Part shown: in pieces, positions 22,633 through 33,695 of the stretch | Numbering within the stretch: position 1 is the stretch's first letter | How the letters are laid out: the number at the start of each line of letters is the position of its first letter | NCBI GenBank assembly: GCA_950097015.1 | Contig: CATNEN010000039.1 | Span: 10,944,001 to 11,008,000, forward strand | From: Macrostomum hystrix | Taxonomy: Eukaryota > Platyhelminthes > Macrostomidae | Reading direction: 5' to 3' | Length of the DNA: 64,000 nt | The notes under the pieces: generated by a model | Databases searched by the model: none | What the model was told of the DNA's origin: nothing | The model's input: only the letters and a program-made list of their open reading frames with translations | Position numbers and translations under genes: made by a program

Positions 22633-22960
22633 GGAGGGTCGGTGGCAGACTGGTTGACGCGTTTGTCTCTCGCACCACGGTCCCTAAGTTCGATTCCACG
22701 GCGAGGCCGCATTTATTTGGGGCTCTGCCGCTGAGAGAAGGCTTGGGGGCTTGTCGTGCAATTCACGCCATTGAGGGCCAACCTCCAAGACACAGTGACA
22801 GTGTACACTGCCCGACGATGAGCAAGTCAGGGCAGATGTACACACCTGTGTGAGCGTATGCCTGCATACAGTATCAGTGTGCATGTGTGCTCAGGAGTCA
22901 GCGAAATGGGCAGACTTGCCCCATCGCAGGCTGCGGGTCCTGCAATTATGATTTATTATT
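22633..22960 (+). repeat. SINE family A, complete copy with target duplication
   Basis: The tRNA-like head contains A-box TGGCAGACTGGTTGACGCG and B-box-like AAGTTCGATTCC. The body is shared with at least three other copies in the window, and the 3' tail is (TTA)n. The 12-bp duplication ATTGACAAGTTT stands at 22621-22632 and 22961-22972, showing a LINE-type target-primed insertion. Confidence 0.9.
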
Positions 22961-23391
22961 ATTGACAAGTTTCCTTTTACACAATTGACCTATGTACAGT
23001 AATTTTGTATTGGTTCAGTAAAGTACTAAAAAAATTAACAGTTATGCTCCAGCGCGCTAGTTCCATCTTGCACATCTAATCTAGTGTTGCCGGCCAAGGT
23101 AATTATCTCACCGGCCATAGTCACTGCAGGCAGTTTTTTTTCACAGGAAACTGTCTGTTAGTCACCATTGTCGTAGACTCATACCTGTTATAGTTCGATG
23201 CAAAGTTTCAGTTCGAGCTACGTGATTAAATATCCTAATGTGATTACAGTTTAAGCTATTGATTGTGTCCCTTTGCAGCCTAAATTCAAGGGTTCCAACA
23301 CATCTTATCTGTTAAACAGCGCTCTTAGCTAAACGAAATAACTAAAAAAGACAAGCGCAAGCGTTAAGTCGGCACTACATTGATCACTACT

Positions 23392-23985
23392 ATGGATTTG
23401 CGAACCCAAGAAAATTTTATCAGCTTCTTCCCCAGCCAAGTAACTCTCGATTACTGGAAAAATAGGCTGCAATCAGCGCTAGAAACTGGTTCTGGCCTGC
23501 TGGCTAAATTATTACCAATTGTCCTACTGAACAATGAGTACCAGATGCATGAGCAGTTCTCCAAGTCAGAAGAGCTATTGGCTTCGTTTAAAGATCTTGT
23601 TGGTCAGGAGGCCATGAATAAACTTCTGCGAGCCGTCTACGCCAAGGATGTTGCTGCTAGATCTTCAGGCTTTCAGGAATACCAAAACGAGCTTGTTAAG
23701 CAGCGATTCTCCGGGCTGACAATGGATGCCACTGAAGAGGAAATTGAAGAGCGAAGCGGCTTCGAGAGTTCCAGCCTGTTTGTTACGACACTGTACGCTG
23801 TAGGCAAAGCAAACTTGGCCTTGGTCCAGGATCCAGCATCGACCTTGGAGTGTAAGTCGTGGAGCGAACTGGCTCACTGGTTGGCTGGGCTGTGCCGGAG
23901 CAGTCACTTTCAGCTGCTGATTGCATGAGAATCACCATAGCACGATTAATGCTCAACTGCGCCGTGAGAAACGATATTTCCAAAC
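23392..23985 (+). pseudogene. Array gene 2: truncated pseudogene, near-copy of gene 3 exon 1
   Basis: It starts MDLRTQENFISFFPSQVTLD and matches the first 170 or so codons of array gene 3 at roughly 96% of bases by eye. Near 23890 a small deletion shifts the frame, and a TGA follows. Matching resumes out of frame (CATGAGAATCACCAT) and fades by about 23985. The remaining exons are absent. The upstream leader and its 3' splice site (ending 23278) are also shared with gene 3, so the duplicated segment included 5' flanking DNA. A short expressed product cannot be excluded, but loss of most of module 1 argues against function. Confidence 0.85.
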
Positions 23986-23989
23986 AAAA

Positions 23990-24590
23990 GCTTCTTTTAA
24001 TATCCGTTTTGGGCTTTTGCCTTTGACTTATATATTTTTACTTACCTTCTATCCCTCTTATCACTTTGCTTGCATTCCTTTCTAGTTTTCATTGCTGCGA
24101 GGCTAATTTGTAACGGATTGCTTTCATCTCTAAAAGTCGAAGTGTGAATTGATTGATTTCGAAAATGCTGCGCATAGCCCACTATACTGATCTAGGTAAA
24201 AATGTAGTTTGAAACGATACTTTTGAGTTTTCAAAAGCTGATCTCGTGATAAGGCGTTTAATCACATAGTTTAGCTAGAAGTTTTGTCTTTGCCGTGTTA
24301 GTATGTTTTTTAATATTTCAACTGCTTTCATTTCCTGTACTGCAGATAGAATGCCACTCGTGAGAAAAAAAATTGATTTCTTTATTGTGGACTCACTTTT
24401 AATGAAATTGTTTGCTTCAAAAATACTTTTTTACCATGGTCGTTAACACGCACCGCTTGTCCATATTCTATTGCCAAAGAGCCGTTACTATAGAACCTGC
24501 AAAGACGAATCACTGCCAAACCCATATTTTTTAAACCAGTGTTGCAGCTAAACTGCTTTATTTTTTCCTTTTTGGGAAATCGTTCGCGTG
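23990..24590. other. Short spacer, nothing recognised
   Basis: AT-rich stretch between the pseudogene and the LINE fragment; no domain or repeat identified. Confidence 0.35.
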
Positions 24591-24599
24591 AATGGTTTT

Positions 24600-25695
24600 T
24601 GTGATGATATTCGACCGACTGCACAGCAGCAGCTATTGCGCGGCGCATCTGAAGGCTGCGTGCGACTGCTGGGATGACCCGGCAGTCCACTGTTACACTG
24701 ACGGCTCTCTGATGAACGGTAAATCGGGATTCGGAGTGTGCGTCGCCTCGGGTGGTGAGGTCCTCTGGACCCACTCCCAATACTGTGGCAAGAGCTCTAG
24801 CGTTTTCCAAAACGAAGTGCTCGCCATCAGCTTCTGTGCGGCTGAGCTGCGCCAGAGGCAGCTGGCTGGTCGGAGGATCTTTTTTCACTCCGACAGTCAA
24901 GCAGCCCTCAAGGCCCTCAGCCGCTGCACCTCTCGCTCCAGAACCACCTTGGACTGCAACACCCAGTTAAACGGGTTGGCGCAGTCTAACAAGGTGGAGC
25001 TGCTGTGGATCCCTGGGCATGCCGGGTTCACAGGGAATGAGATGGCGGACCAGCTTGCTAAGGCTGGAGCAGCCAGCTCCCTGATGGGCCCGGGCCCGGA
25101 GTCCCCGATCCCCATCTCAGTTGTCAACTCCAGCATCAACTGCTGGATGGAGACCCAGCACCGGAGGAGGTGGTCCAGCACCCTGAACTGTCGCCAGTCC
25201 AGGGCTGCGGTGCCAACCCCCTCTAGTAACCTGCGTAAGGCCTTACTCAGGCTTAACCGCAGAGACCTAAGAGCAGTCACTATGGCTCTTTCGGGACATG
25301 GCTGCTTCACCAGACACCGCTACCTTCAAGGCCACGTGCCTGAGGAAACGTGTCCCTTCTGCTGCTCCGGACGCGAAAATGCAGAGCATTTCATCTGCCA
25401 CTGCCCGGCCCTCACCCGGGCCAGGCTAAAACATCTCGGGCCGGCACCGACTCTCGCCGAAGCCTGCTCGCCCGAGAACATCCCACAGCTCGCCCACTTC
25501 CTCCGGGATACCGGCCGAGCTGATTTCTTCCCAGCCTATGGCGAGGAAGATCGCGCGGCGGAATCGACCGACGGACCACCCTGAGCGGCACCGCCTCGCT
25601 GGAGGCTGTCTGGCTGCCAGGGGTTAGCGATATGGGCGGCATCTGCCGCCTCCTCGCTGCGTCCGTCATGGAGGCTCCCTGCCGCTAAGTCAAGT
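24600..25695 (+). mobile_element. 5'-truncated LINE, RNase H domain and 3' end
   Basis: One open frame to 25584 encodes a LINE C-terminus. The RNase H residues are all present: D in [16 protein letters not shown] in FQNEVLAI, D in [12 protein letters not shown] and the [15 protein letters not shown] box. A C-terminal zinc knuckle, [18 protein letters not shown], follows. After the TGA stop a short 3' UTR ends in TAAGTCAAGTTAAGTCAAG, a pentamer/decamer repeat tail typical of some LINE 3' ends. The intact frame indicates a fairly recent insertion. It abuts a minus-strand SINE B. Confidence 0.9.
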
Positions 25696-25699
25696 TAAG

Positions 25700-25930
25700 T
25701 CAAGAAGGCTGCGTGCGGCTGTTCAGTCCATGGACTGGGGGGACGCCACACCCACCCTCAATTACCCAAGCTATAATGCTGGTACACATGTAGCAGCTGG
25801 GTGAACTGAAGCAATACAGAGTTAATGTCTGGCTAAAGGACAAAAACCATTCTAGTGGAGTCGGGAATCGAACCACCGACCTTTAAGTCGTGAGTCCAAT
25901 GCTTTAACTACTGGGCTACAACCCCTGCTT
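25700..25930 (-). repeat. SINE family B
   Basis: Minus-strand head GGTTCGATTCC box at about 25862-25875, body CTGAACAGCCGCACGCAGCC at the left end. It directly abuts the LINE 3' tail, so the two may have inserted in succession. Confidence 0.75.
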
Positions 25931-25934
25931 GTGC

Positions 25935-26588
25935 TTTGCACTTCTACTATATCCAGGCTTATAAAGCACAGCGCTGGTAAACGAGTCTTACTTCTGGTAC
26001 TGATTAAGTTCTGACGTAGAATAATTCACGCATGTTTTTAAAAAAAAAGAAATGAATTAAAAATTGCTTTTGTAAACAAAAATGAATCTCTTAGCTATGC
26101 TTGGTGTATTTTTTATTATTGTTTTACTCGAGACACTCGTCTACTGAAATTTGTTTTCATTCATGACGGTAATATATGTCATTTCATTATTTTTATTGGC
26201 AAAAGTATATATTCCGATTTGACGGCGCAAAGGTGTAACTCTGATTTGTGTTGTGTATTCTGAAACTTAAGCTATCGCTTTAACTGAAATCCAGTGGAGA
26301 GACTACGGGCTTATTTCAAATACCCACATTTTTATTTTTCCTGTATCAATTAAGATACTCAACGATTCACATCGGAGTGTCTGTTGGCAAGAACCACAAA
26401 AATAGGCGTATTTTTTCTGCTCACAAAGTTTCATAATTTAATAATCTCGGCTATTCTTGTTTACTATATTGTTAGTTTTTACTCTTTTGAACCAATATGG
26501 ATTGGCCAAAGATGTTTATACAGAGCAATGTTATTTATCCTTGTCACCAGCGTCTCCGACAAGAATTGCTGAATATCTCGACGATACT
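25935..26588. other. Intergenic DNA, nothing recognised
   Basis: AT-rich with short frames only. Confidence 0.35.
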
Positions 26589-26603
26589 GACGTCCGACGG
26601 CTT

Positions 26604-26968
26604 AATAATAATAATAATTGCAGGAGGGCTGCGGGCAATGGCACATCATTTAGTGACACTAGACCCACAGCCAGCGAGGAGGCAATTCTGCCCATTTCGC
26701 TGACTCCTGAGCACACACGCACACAGATACCGTACGCAGGCATACGCTCACACAGGTGTGTACATCTGCCCTGACTTTCTCATCGTGAAGCAGTGTACAT
26801 TCTCACTGTGCCTTGGAGGTTGGCCCTCAATGGCGTGAATTGCACGACAAGCCCCCAAGCCTTCTCTCCGCGGCTGCGCCCCAAATAAATGTGGCTTCGC
26901 CGTGGAATCGAACTTAGGGACCTTGGTGCGAGAGGCAAACGCGATAACCGCTCTGCCACCGAGCCCCC
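26604..26968 (-). repeat. SINE family A, complete copy with target duplication
   Basis: Its minus-strand tail is (AAT)n at 26604-26620 and its head ends at about 26968. Flanking 15-mers at 26589-26603 and 26969-26983 (GACGTCCGACGGCTT against GACGTCCGAAGGCTT) match at 14 of 15 positions. Confidence 0.9.
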
Positions 26969-27520
26969 GACGTCCGAAGGCTTTGAAAGTTAGTTAATCG
27001 AAAAAGGCGGAAAATTTTGATCCGAGCGGACTTTCACGAAAATCAGTCATTTGGTTTGGGAGCTTTCGCGAAGTAGGCAGTGAGTATTTGAAATGTCCCC
27101 GTGGTCTTTCCCATGGGAGAAAATAGCGAGTTCTTTCTACTGGTAACTAATGCTATAGTAACATTAGATAACCATGTTGAAATCAAACATCTTGGGTGAT
27201 TTATTGGGATTTTCTCTTAGAAGCCGCATGGACGCACATATATAATAGTTGCTTTATGACTTTATGAATCTTTAAATATAATACCTAATACTGTCCCCGC
27301 ACACAATGCACTAGCCATAGAACCCGCAGTTCTTTTGACATAAAAACTAGAATTGCTGCACAAGGCTAAAATAGTTTTTTCTAGTTTTTTGTCGCAAATT
27401 ATATGTACTCGATTTTTTTATATTCCAGCACAAAGCCAGAGGTTCCGGCAAATTTAATCAGCCTAACAGCGCTTCTAACTGAACACAAGTGCAAGCGCCA
27501 ATTAAGGATAGATCGCTACA

Positions 27521-30500
27521 ATGGATCTACGAACCCAAGAAAATTTTATCAGCTTCTTCCCCAGCCAAGTAACTCTCGATTACTGGAAAAATAGGCTGCA
27601 ATCAGCGTTAAAATCTGATTCTGGCCTGCTGGCTAAAATATTACCAATTGTCCTACTGAACAATGAGTACCAGATGCATGAGCAGTTCTCCAAGTCAGAA
27701 GAGCTATTGGCTTCGTTTAAAGATCTTGTTGGTCAGGAGGCCATGAATAAACTTCTGCGAGCCGTCTACGCCAAGGATGTTGCTGCTAGATCTTCAGGCT
27801 TTCAGGAATACCAAAACGAGCTTGTTAAGCAGCGATTCTCTGGGCTGACAATGGATGCCACCGAAGAGGAAATTGAAGAGCGAAGCGGCTTCGAGAGTTC
27901 CAGCCTGTTTGTTACGACACTGTACGCTGTAGGCAAAGGAAACTTGGCCTTAGTCCGGGATCCAGCATCGAGCTGGGAGTGGATGTCGTGGAGCAAGCTG
28001 GCTCACTGGTTGGCTGGGCAGTACCTGAGAAGTCAGCTTACAGTTGACACGCGTCTTGCCAACTGCATGAGAATCACCATGGCGAGATTCATGTTCAACT
28101 GCGCCATGAGAAAGGATATTTTCGAATATCAGTTCCTTGTAAAATCTTTTCAGTACTTTGAGGGTATGGTCGAGCGCAAAGTGGATAATAAAAAGCTGAT
28201 TCGAAGAACCGACTCAGAGATTATTTCGAGCCTTGAGTCCATCACCGCTGTTCTCAACATGGCGTCTTGCTTCTTGGAGCTGCGTCAAACCAATAAGTGC
28301 CGAACTCTCATTAAGCAGGCGCGAAAACTGCTGGAGAAATGCTCGAGTTCGGGCTCGTTGGATTACTTGATGGCATATGCCGACTATGTGGAGGGCCTGA
28401 GTCATTTTGAAGACACCAGTCCTCTGAAGGGGAAGCTGAACAAAAGAAGACTGCATTGGAACACTTTGGAGTTCAACAAAAAGTACGATGACAGCTTACA
28501 GCTTTTGAAAAAAAGTGCAGCTGCTCTCAAAAAAAGAAATCCGGACGCTCCATTGACTGCGTCAGTTGCTACTATGCTAGCGATCGTTTTTCTAAACAAG
28601 AGTGTCAGTTTAACACAAGAGGCTTTTGATCATCTTGAAACAGCTCTTGATTTGGAAATGAAACACGAGACCCAGACACTGACAGCAAAGTATCTGCGTC
28701 CAATTTTAATGGAAATCGATTTCGAACCTGAGACTCCCGAGAGAGCTGCGATTTATAATCGATTGTGTAATAAAGCGGTGAGTTTGAGTCATATTTTCCT
28801 AGCTTGTAATCACATAGATCTAGAAGAGCTAGACAGTCTTGCAAATAGATGATTCTTTTTGTTCATATATAAAAACTTTGCGGCTTTTTATCCACCTATA
28901 CTAAACCTCTAATCAGTTTACTCATTTCCGAGTCGTGTTGAACTCGTTTTAATAAGAATAATAGTAATAATTGGTTACACCTGCCCCAATAGGGCCAAAC
29001 GTACAGCCGACAGCACAGTCGCAGCTATGATGGGTGCCACCCCAGCTGATGATGGCACCCATTTAACAGCTTGGTGAACTGAAGCAATGAAGAGTGATTA
29101 AGTGTCTTGCTAACGAACATAGATTGTTTCACTGGATTCGGGAATCGAACTTCCGACCTTCAAGTCGTGATTCCGACGCTCTAACCTCTAGTCTTACAAC
29201 CCCCATTTGACAAAAAATTGATACGTATCTTGTTGACTTCAGATTTGCTTAAAAGAAGCTTAAATTCTAAGCTTAATTTCTTTATCTAACTAGGATTGGT
29301 GTTTTGTTCACTTTCAATGCTTAAAATACTAATTAACCCCTTCACAGGAAGCTCTGTTTTCCGTCGAATCAATATCCCGGCGCAACAACGATCAGAAGGT
29401 CGCAGTGTGTGACGGGCTAGCCGATAGTCATAGCCTTGATTCAAGCAGCTCTTCCTATAGCCTTCTGCCTCGCTTTGTGCAAAGATCCGAGCACAGTATT
29501 CCTGGAGATATTTTCTTAGCGATTGCTAATTCGAAACAATTTTTAGATGCTCATAGGCAAGAGAGCCTGTCACACTTTAAAAAGTTGCTCAGCCTGTGCT
29601 CCGTCGATTCTGGCCTTCGAACTCGCATTCTCTGCTTGCTTTTCATTTCGCGGCACCATTTGCATTCCCAGTATCTGAAAAAGGTACAGTCGAAACTGGA
29701 CCAAGTGGTGCGACTAATGGACACGATTTTCGGCATAAGGCTGGATATTGCATCTCAGCAGGATTTTGCTACACAGTTGCAGTCACATCCTGTGATTTGG
29801 AGAGAGTTGAAATTTCTCGTTATATTTTGGCTTGTAAACAAAGCCCAGCTAGCACTGGGAGACGCTGCACTTCAGGATCAGAGAGAAGCAGCTTCAAGAG
29901 TGGAGAAAATGATTGATCTTCCTCGCGACAGAAATCTTAAAAGCTTCTCGCAAGTCGTGGTGTTTTTTCGCCAGAAAATAGCGGATTACAGGAGCAAGTC
30001 GAAGCGGATGTGGGGCAAAGCTCGCAAGATTCTTGAGAGTGCGAAGCGAATGCTGCAGGAAATGAAACCCGGTATCAAGGAAACTGAGAAGATAGCGTTC
30101 TCATTTCTATCACAATTCATGGCCGAAGCATTTTACGAGCTAAATGACCTGAAGGCCTTCGACGAACGATACAGAAGCGACCCTCAGCTGGTTTTCGCTG
30201 TTGTTGATTTGCTAAATGATGCTGATGAGCTTAGACCTAAAGAGACATCCACTGATGAGGTAACCTCAGCTGATTTGCTATTGCACTTAGACAGTGCAGC
30301 AATTAACCGACCTGCTCTGAGTCGCTACATGAAGCGTCTTTCAGTAGATAAGGTGGGCAACAGAGTGCTTGGCAAATTCCAAGATTTAGAGGTGATTCTT
30401 ACAGTCAGCAATGCGCCTGAGAAGATCAAACAGCTTCAAGAGTCATATGAGACGTGTTTTAGGAGTAGCCTTTTCGAATCAGAAGTCCATGCTCTCCTAC

Positions 30501-31669
30501 ATTTTAATGCAGGCCTACAGCTTATGAGACAGGCGTACATGAATCCATTCAAGGCTCACTACAACTGCTTTAACGCAGCAATCCTTAAGTTTCGTAAGGC
30601 TGCTAGAATTTTTGAAGTACTTTATGGAGACGATACAAGAACCTCTCGATGCTATGCCTTAATGAGCTTGCTGTACTGTCACCAAGTGCAGTTGGAGGAC
30701 CAGGAATCTAGATGCCTTAGTTGTCTTGAAAGGTGCGCAAATATTGAGACTCGCCTTGTTGCCAAGGAAGCTAATCCGAGTCCGTGGGTCTGGAAGTGTC
30801 TTGAAGTGATTCGTGATGGTAAAGCTTATTTCGCTCAGTTAGCCAAATCTGAAGGCACCGAGACTGGCTTCCGTGGAGAGTCGGACAAGTGGACGCATCT
30901 TTTTGATCGAGTTCAAGTGAGTCTACGGAAATTTATATAGTTCCATTTTTGCTTTCAGTTGCTATATTCTATTGAAGAGAAAAGCTGTAATATTAGATAA
31001 AATTTACTTGTATCTTTACGTTAAGCTATAGTTGCTCGTGTCAGTTTTATTTCGTTCCTTCTCTTTTTTGTTTGTTCATTAAGTCAGGCATTCGCTCCAA
31101 TATCTTTCCCAGGCCATCCTAAAGCGTGACGTGCCATATTGCTCCATGGAACCCGACTCAAATCTGCATCATGAAAGCCTTCAATTGCTTGCTGATCAAC
31201 TGTTTGGTATGTTGCACCGTATCTTAATGTTTCTCTACTGTGCAGAAGTTTATGGCCCTACCTAATAAATTTAGACCCGCTCGAGGAATGGGAAGAGAAG
31301 CGTAACCGCAGTCTGAAGTCAATCGCAGTGATGATGCAGGACCGGGAGTTTCCCAAGGACAGTCCACCTTCTGATACGGAGATCCGTTGCTATGCGCAAT
31401 ACCTGACAAAGTTGTTTAACCGCCATTGGCACTTTTGCCCAGTTCCTCAAGGCAGAAAACCTGAGGATCGATGCCAGCTCGACAACCTTGACGGCACCCC
31501 AGATGCAGTCATTCGGAATCACTTCCTGGAAGGTCTGAGCGCTTACACAACAAGTCATGCCGATGATAAGAGCCGAATTCTGAAGCGACTGCAGCTTAAT
31601 CATAATTTGCTGCTAACAAAGTGTCACCAGGCCATTCTATATCACGAAAACTATAAAGTTTCCTATTAG
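27521..31669 (+). CDS. Array gene 3: two-module TPR-like protein, unknown family
   Basis: Exons 27521-28777, 29348-30916, 31113-31206 and 31275-31669 give 1104 residues. Module 1 (1-419) has VTLDYWKNRL, VLLNNEYQMHEQ, FVTTLYAVGKGNLAL, LNMASCFLELRQTNKCRTL, AYADYVEGLSHFEDTSP and LTASVATMLAIVFL. Module 2 (420-942) has ESLSHFKKLL, LCLLFISRHHL, FWLVNKAQLAL, FNAAILKFRKAARIFE and VQLEDQESRCLSCLERC. The 31-residue linker is followed by a C-terminal domain (DPLEEWEEKRNRSLK, EIRCYAQYLTKLFNRH, ILKRLQLNHNLLL) ending VSY. Intron phases are 0, 0, 1. A 3' splice site ends at 27428, 92 nt before the ATG. Intron 1 holds a SINE B. Helical repeats suggest protein binding; no named family fits. Confidence 0.85.
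28965..29205 (-). repeat. SINE family B in intron 1 of array gene 3
   Basis: It has the minus-strand B-box (GGGAATCGAAC at about 29140-29150), the conserved body (AAGCAATGAAGAGTGATTAA) and an AATAATAAT tail at the left end. Several differences from the other copies make it moderately old. Confidence 0.7.
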
Positions 31670-32490
31670 TTCTATTGGCGAATGCACTTTTTCTTTTCTA
31701 AACTCAAGTTTGCACAATTAAAGTGCGATGAACATTTTCGTTTCAGACGCTTTTGATAATGCGCAGAAGCACGGATTTAACCTTTGTTATCGAATCGATA
31801 TTGGCAAACGATAATATACGAGTATTTGCTCGCAACTACTCTGATTAATTTTTTTGCTTTTTTCATTCCATTTTCTGTTTTTTCTCGAATGATTTCAGAA
31901 AATTTATTGTTTTGCACTAGATGAAGAAGTTTTTTTTTTTACGGTGGAGTATCTATGTACAAATATTATATATGTGCGTGCGAAATAGAGGTTTTGGCAC
32001 GGGTAACTGCGAAAACCCCTTCAAGAATAGGGTTAAGACGCCATTGATAATCGTGTATTCTGATATAATCAGAGCTATTTTTTAGTACGGGGTAAACTAA
32101 AAAACTCACTCAAAGAGAAAAAGTAGGCTGTTCTTCTATTGTTTCACTTTTTGCCTTTTATTATTAACTGAAGCTTTCCAAAAACAAAATTTATTGTTCA
32201 CTTTAGTTGATTTCCTTAAAAAGTTTAAAGCGTTTTACAATATTTATCTTGAGTCCTAGGCAACATGATGGAGCAGTTGTGAGCTTGTGGTTGTTTGTCT
32301 TTACAAAAAGTAAAATACGTTTCTCGGAAATGAAACTATTATCACGCCCTACTCGTACGGTTTCATGTATTCCCTTTTTTCTTAAAGTTCTGTCTGTAGT
32401 TTTATAAAATTGATAGCAAGATTGGTTCTGCTTTTGAATCATGTATTCAATTAATGAATTTTGCCTTTCATCGATACACACTTACTCAGT
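31670..32490. other. Spacer after array gene 3
   Basis: AT-rich, no gene. It presumably contains the 3' UTR and the next promoter; no core motif is convincing. Confidence 0.35.
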
Positions 32491-32559
32491 TCGGAGCCGA
32501 CCAGATTCCATCATCGCGAAATTGGTGGCAGATACAGAATACAGCGATGTTGTCATTGA

Positions 32560-33070
32560 GGAAAAATGAATAGCGAAGTAATGCGGAATTGTCAACAGAC
32601 TAGAAAAACAAAGTCCATCAAAACGCACAGGGAGAACTTTGAGTCAGAGTTCCGAAAGCACTGAACTCAGAGGATGGGAAAATCAGCCAAGCTCAGCCAT
32701 TTCTATTACACGTTTAAGAAAGATTTCTCCAGAGAAAAGTACCAAACAGTAATCTCTAACCCAGAACAAAGGCGCACAATGTCCCGATTTCGTCTAGGAA
32801 ACCACAAACTGGCGTGTGAGACATTATGAAAACAGAACATGTCCAAAATGTAGAGTCGAAGTAGAGAACGAAATTCATATTCTGTTTAGATGCGATTGGT
32901 CTGTTTATCTTCCAATCATAAATAAATTTATTGAGAAGGTGGCAGGCACTGTTCGAAATTTCGAAAGCCTAACAGCTGATGACAAAATTTTGTATTTAAT
33001 GACACAGGAAAGCACAGTATTAACAGAAAGTTTTGTGGACTTCATAGAAAGCATACTTGAAGCAAGATAA
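32560..33070 (+). mobile_element. LINE C-terminal zinc-knuckle fragment
   Basis: Two frames give MSRFRLGNHKLACETL and, after a one-base shift, HYENRTCPKCRVEVENEI followed by HILFRCDWS. This SRFRLGNHKL plus CxxC...ENEIHxLFxC arrangement is the C-terminal tail of a class of invertebrate LINE polyproteins. It ends near 33070 (TAA) and is truncated at the 5' side. A relative on the minus strand lies at 46039-46330. Confidence 0.65.
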
Positions 33071-33580
33071 AAAAGCCACTGCCCTGAGGCCCATAGTTGG
33101 AATGCAAAAACACAATAGCTATTCTTCTTTCGGTCAGTTTTATTTTCTCTTTAAATTTCAATATTTCATTTTTTGTTTTATTGCCTTTGTTTATTACAAA
33201 AATTTGTTTTTTTTATTTTATTCATCTAAAATAAATCTTATGCATGCCACTGTTTTCCTATCGCCTTCTTTTTAAAAAATCGAATTGTTCAGCCTCTACA
33301 AATATAAGCAAAAAAAATCAGCACCCAATCGGCGTGCGCATTTCAATAATAATGATAATACTTGTCACTAGTCACTCTGGGCCTCAATAAATACGAGCTG
33401 TATTAAACTTGAAGTGTTGTGCACTAGATTGTGGCAATAGAAGACTAGCGTCCATACGTACAAAGTCATACAGTGGTACTTAGCATAGAGCAAATAAGTG
33501 AGTTCAATGCATAGCTTTATATTTTACTCAACTTTCCGCCACAGCAGCCAGTGTATTTATTTATACTTCGCTTTGAATTG
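33071..33580. other. 5' flank of array gene 4
   Basis: T-rich sequence, no gene or repeat recognised, ending at a 3' splice site (33587). Confidence 0.35.
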
Positions 33581-33695
33581 ATTTCAGATTGATCGGTCAA
33601 GACTACGAGAATCATTTTTTTCGACGCCGCAAAGTCAGCATTCTACGTTAGGAATGCTGACGGCCTAAATACGAGCCTCGTATTTTGATTTCAAG

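Noticed and set aside
25860-25925. tRNA gene suggested by A- and B-box sequences (also 12078, 22633, 26904, 29140, 46480, 50860)
   Set aside because: The boxes belong to SINE heads with conserved non-tRNA bodies and tails; no cloverleaf pairing is maintained.
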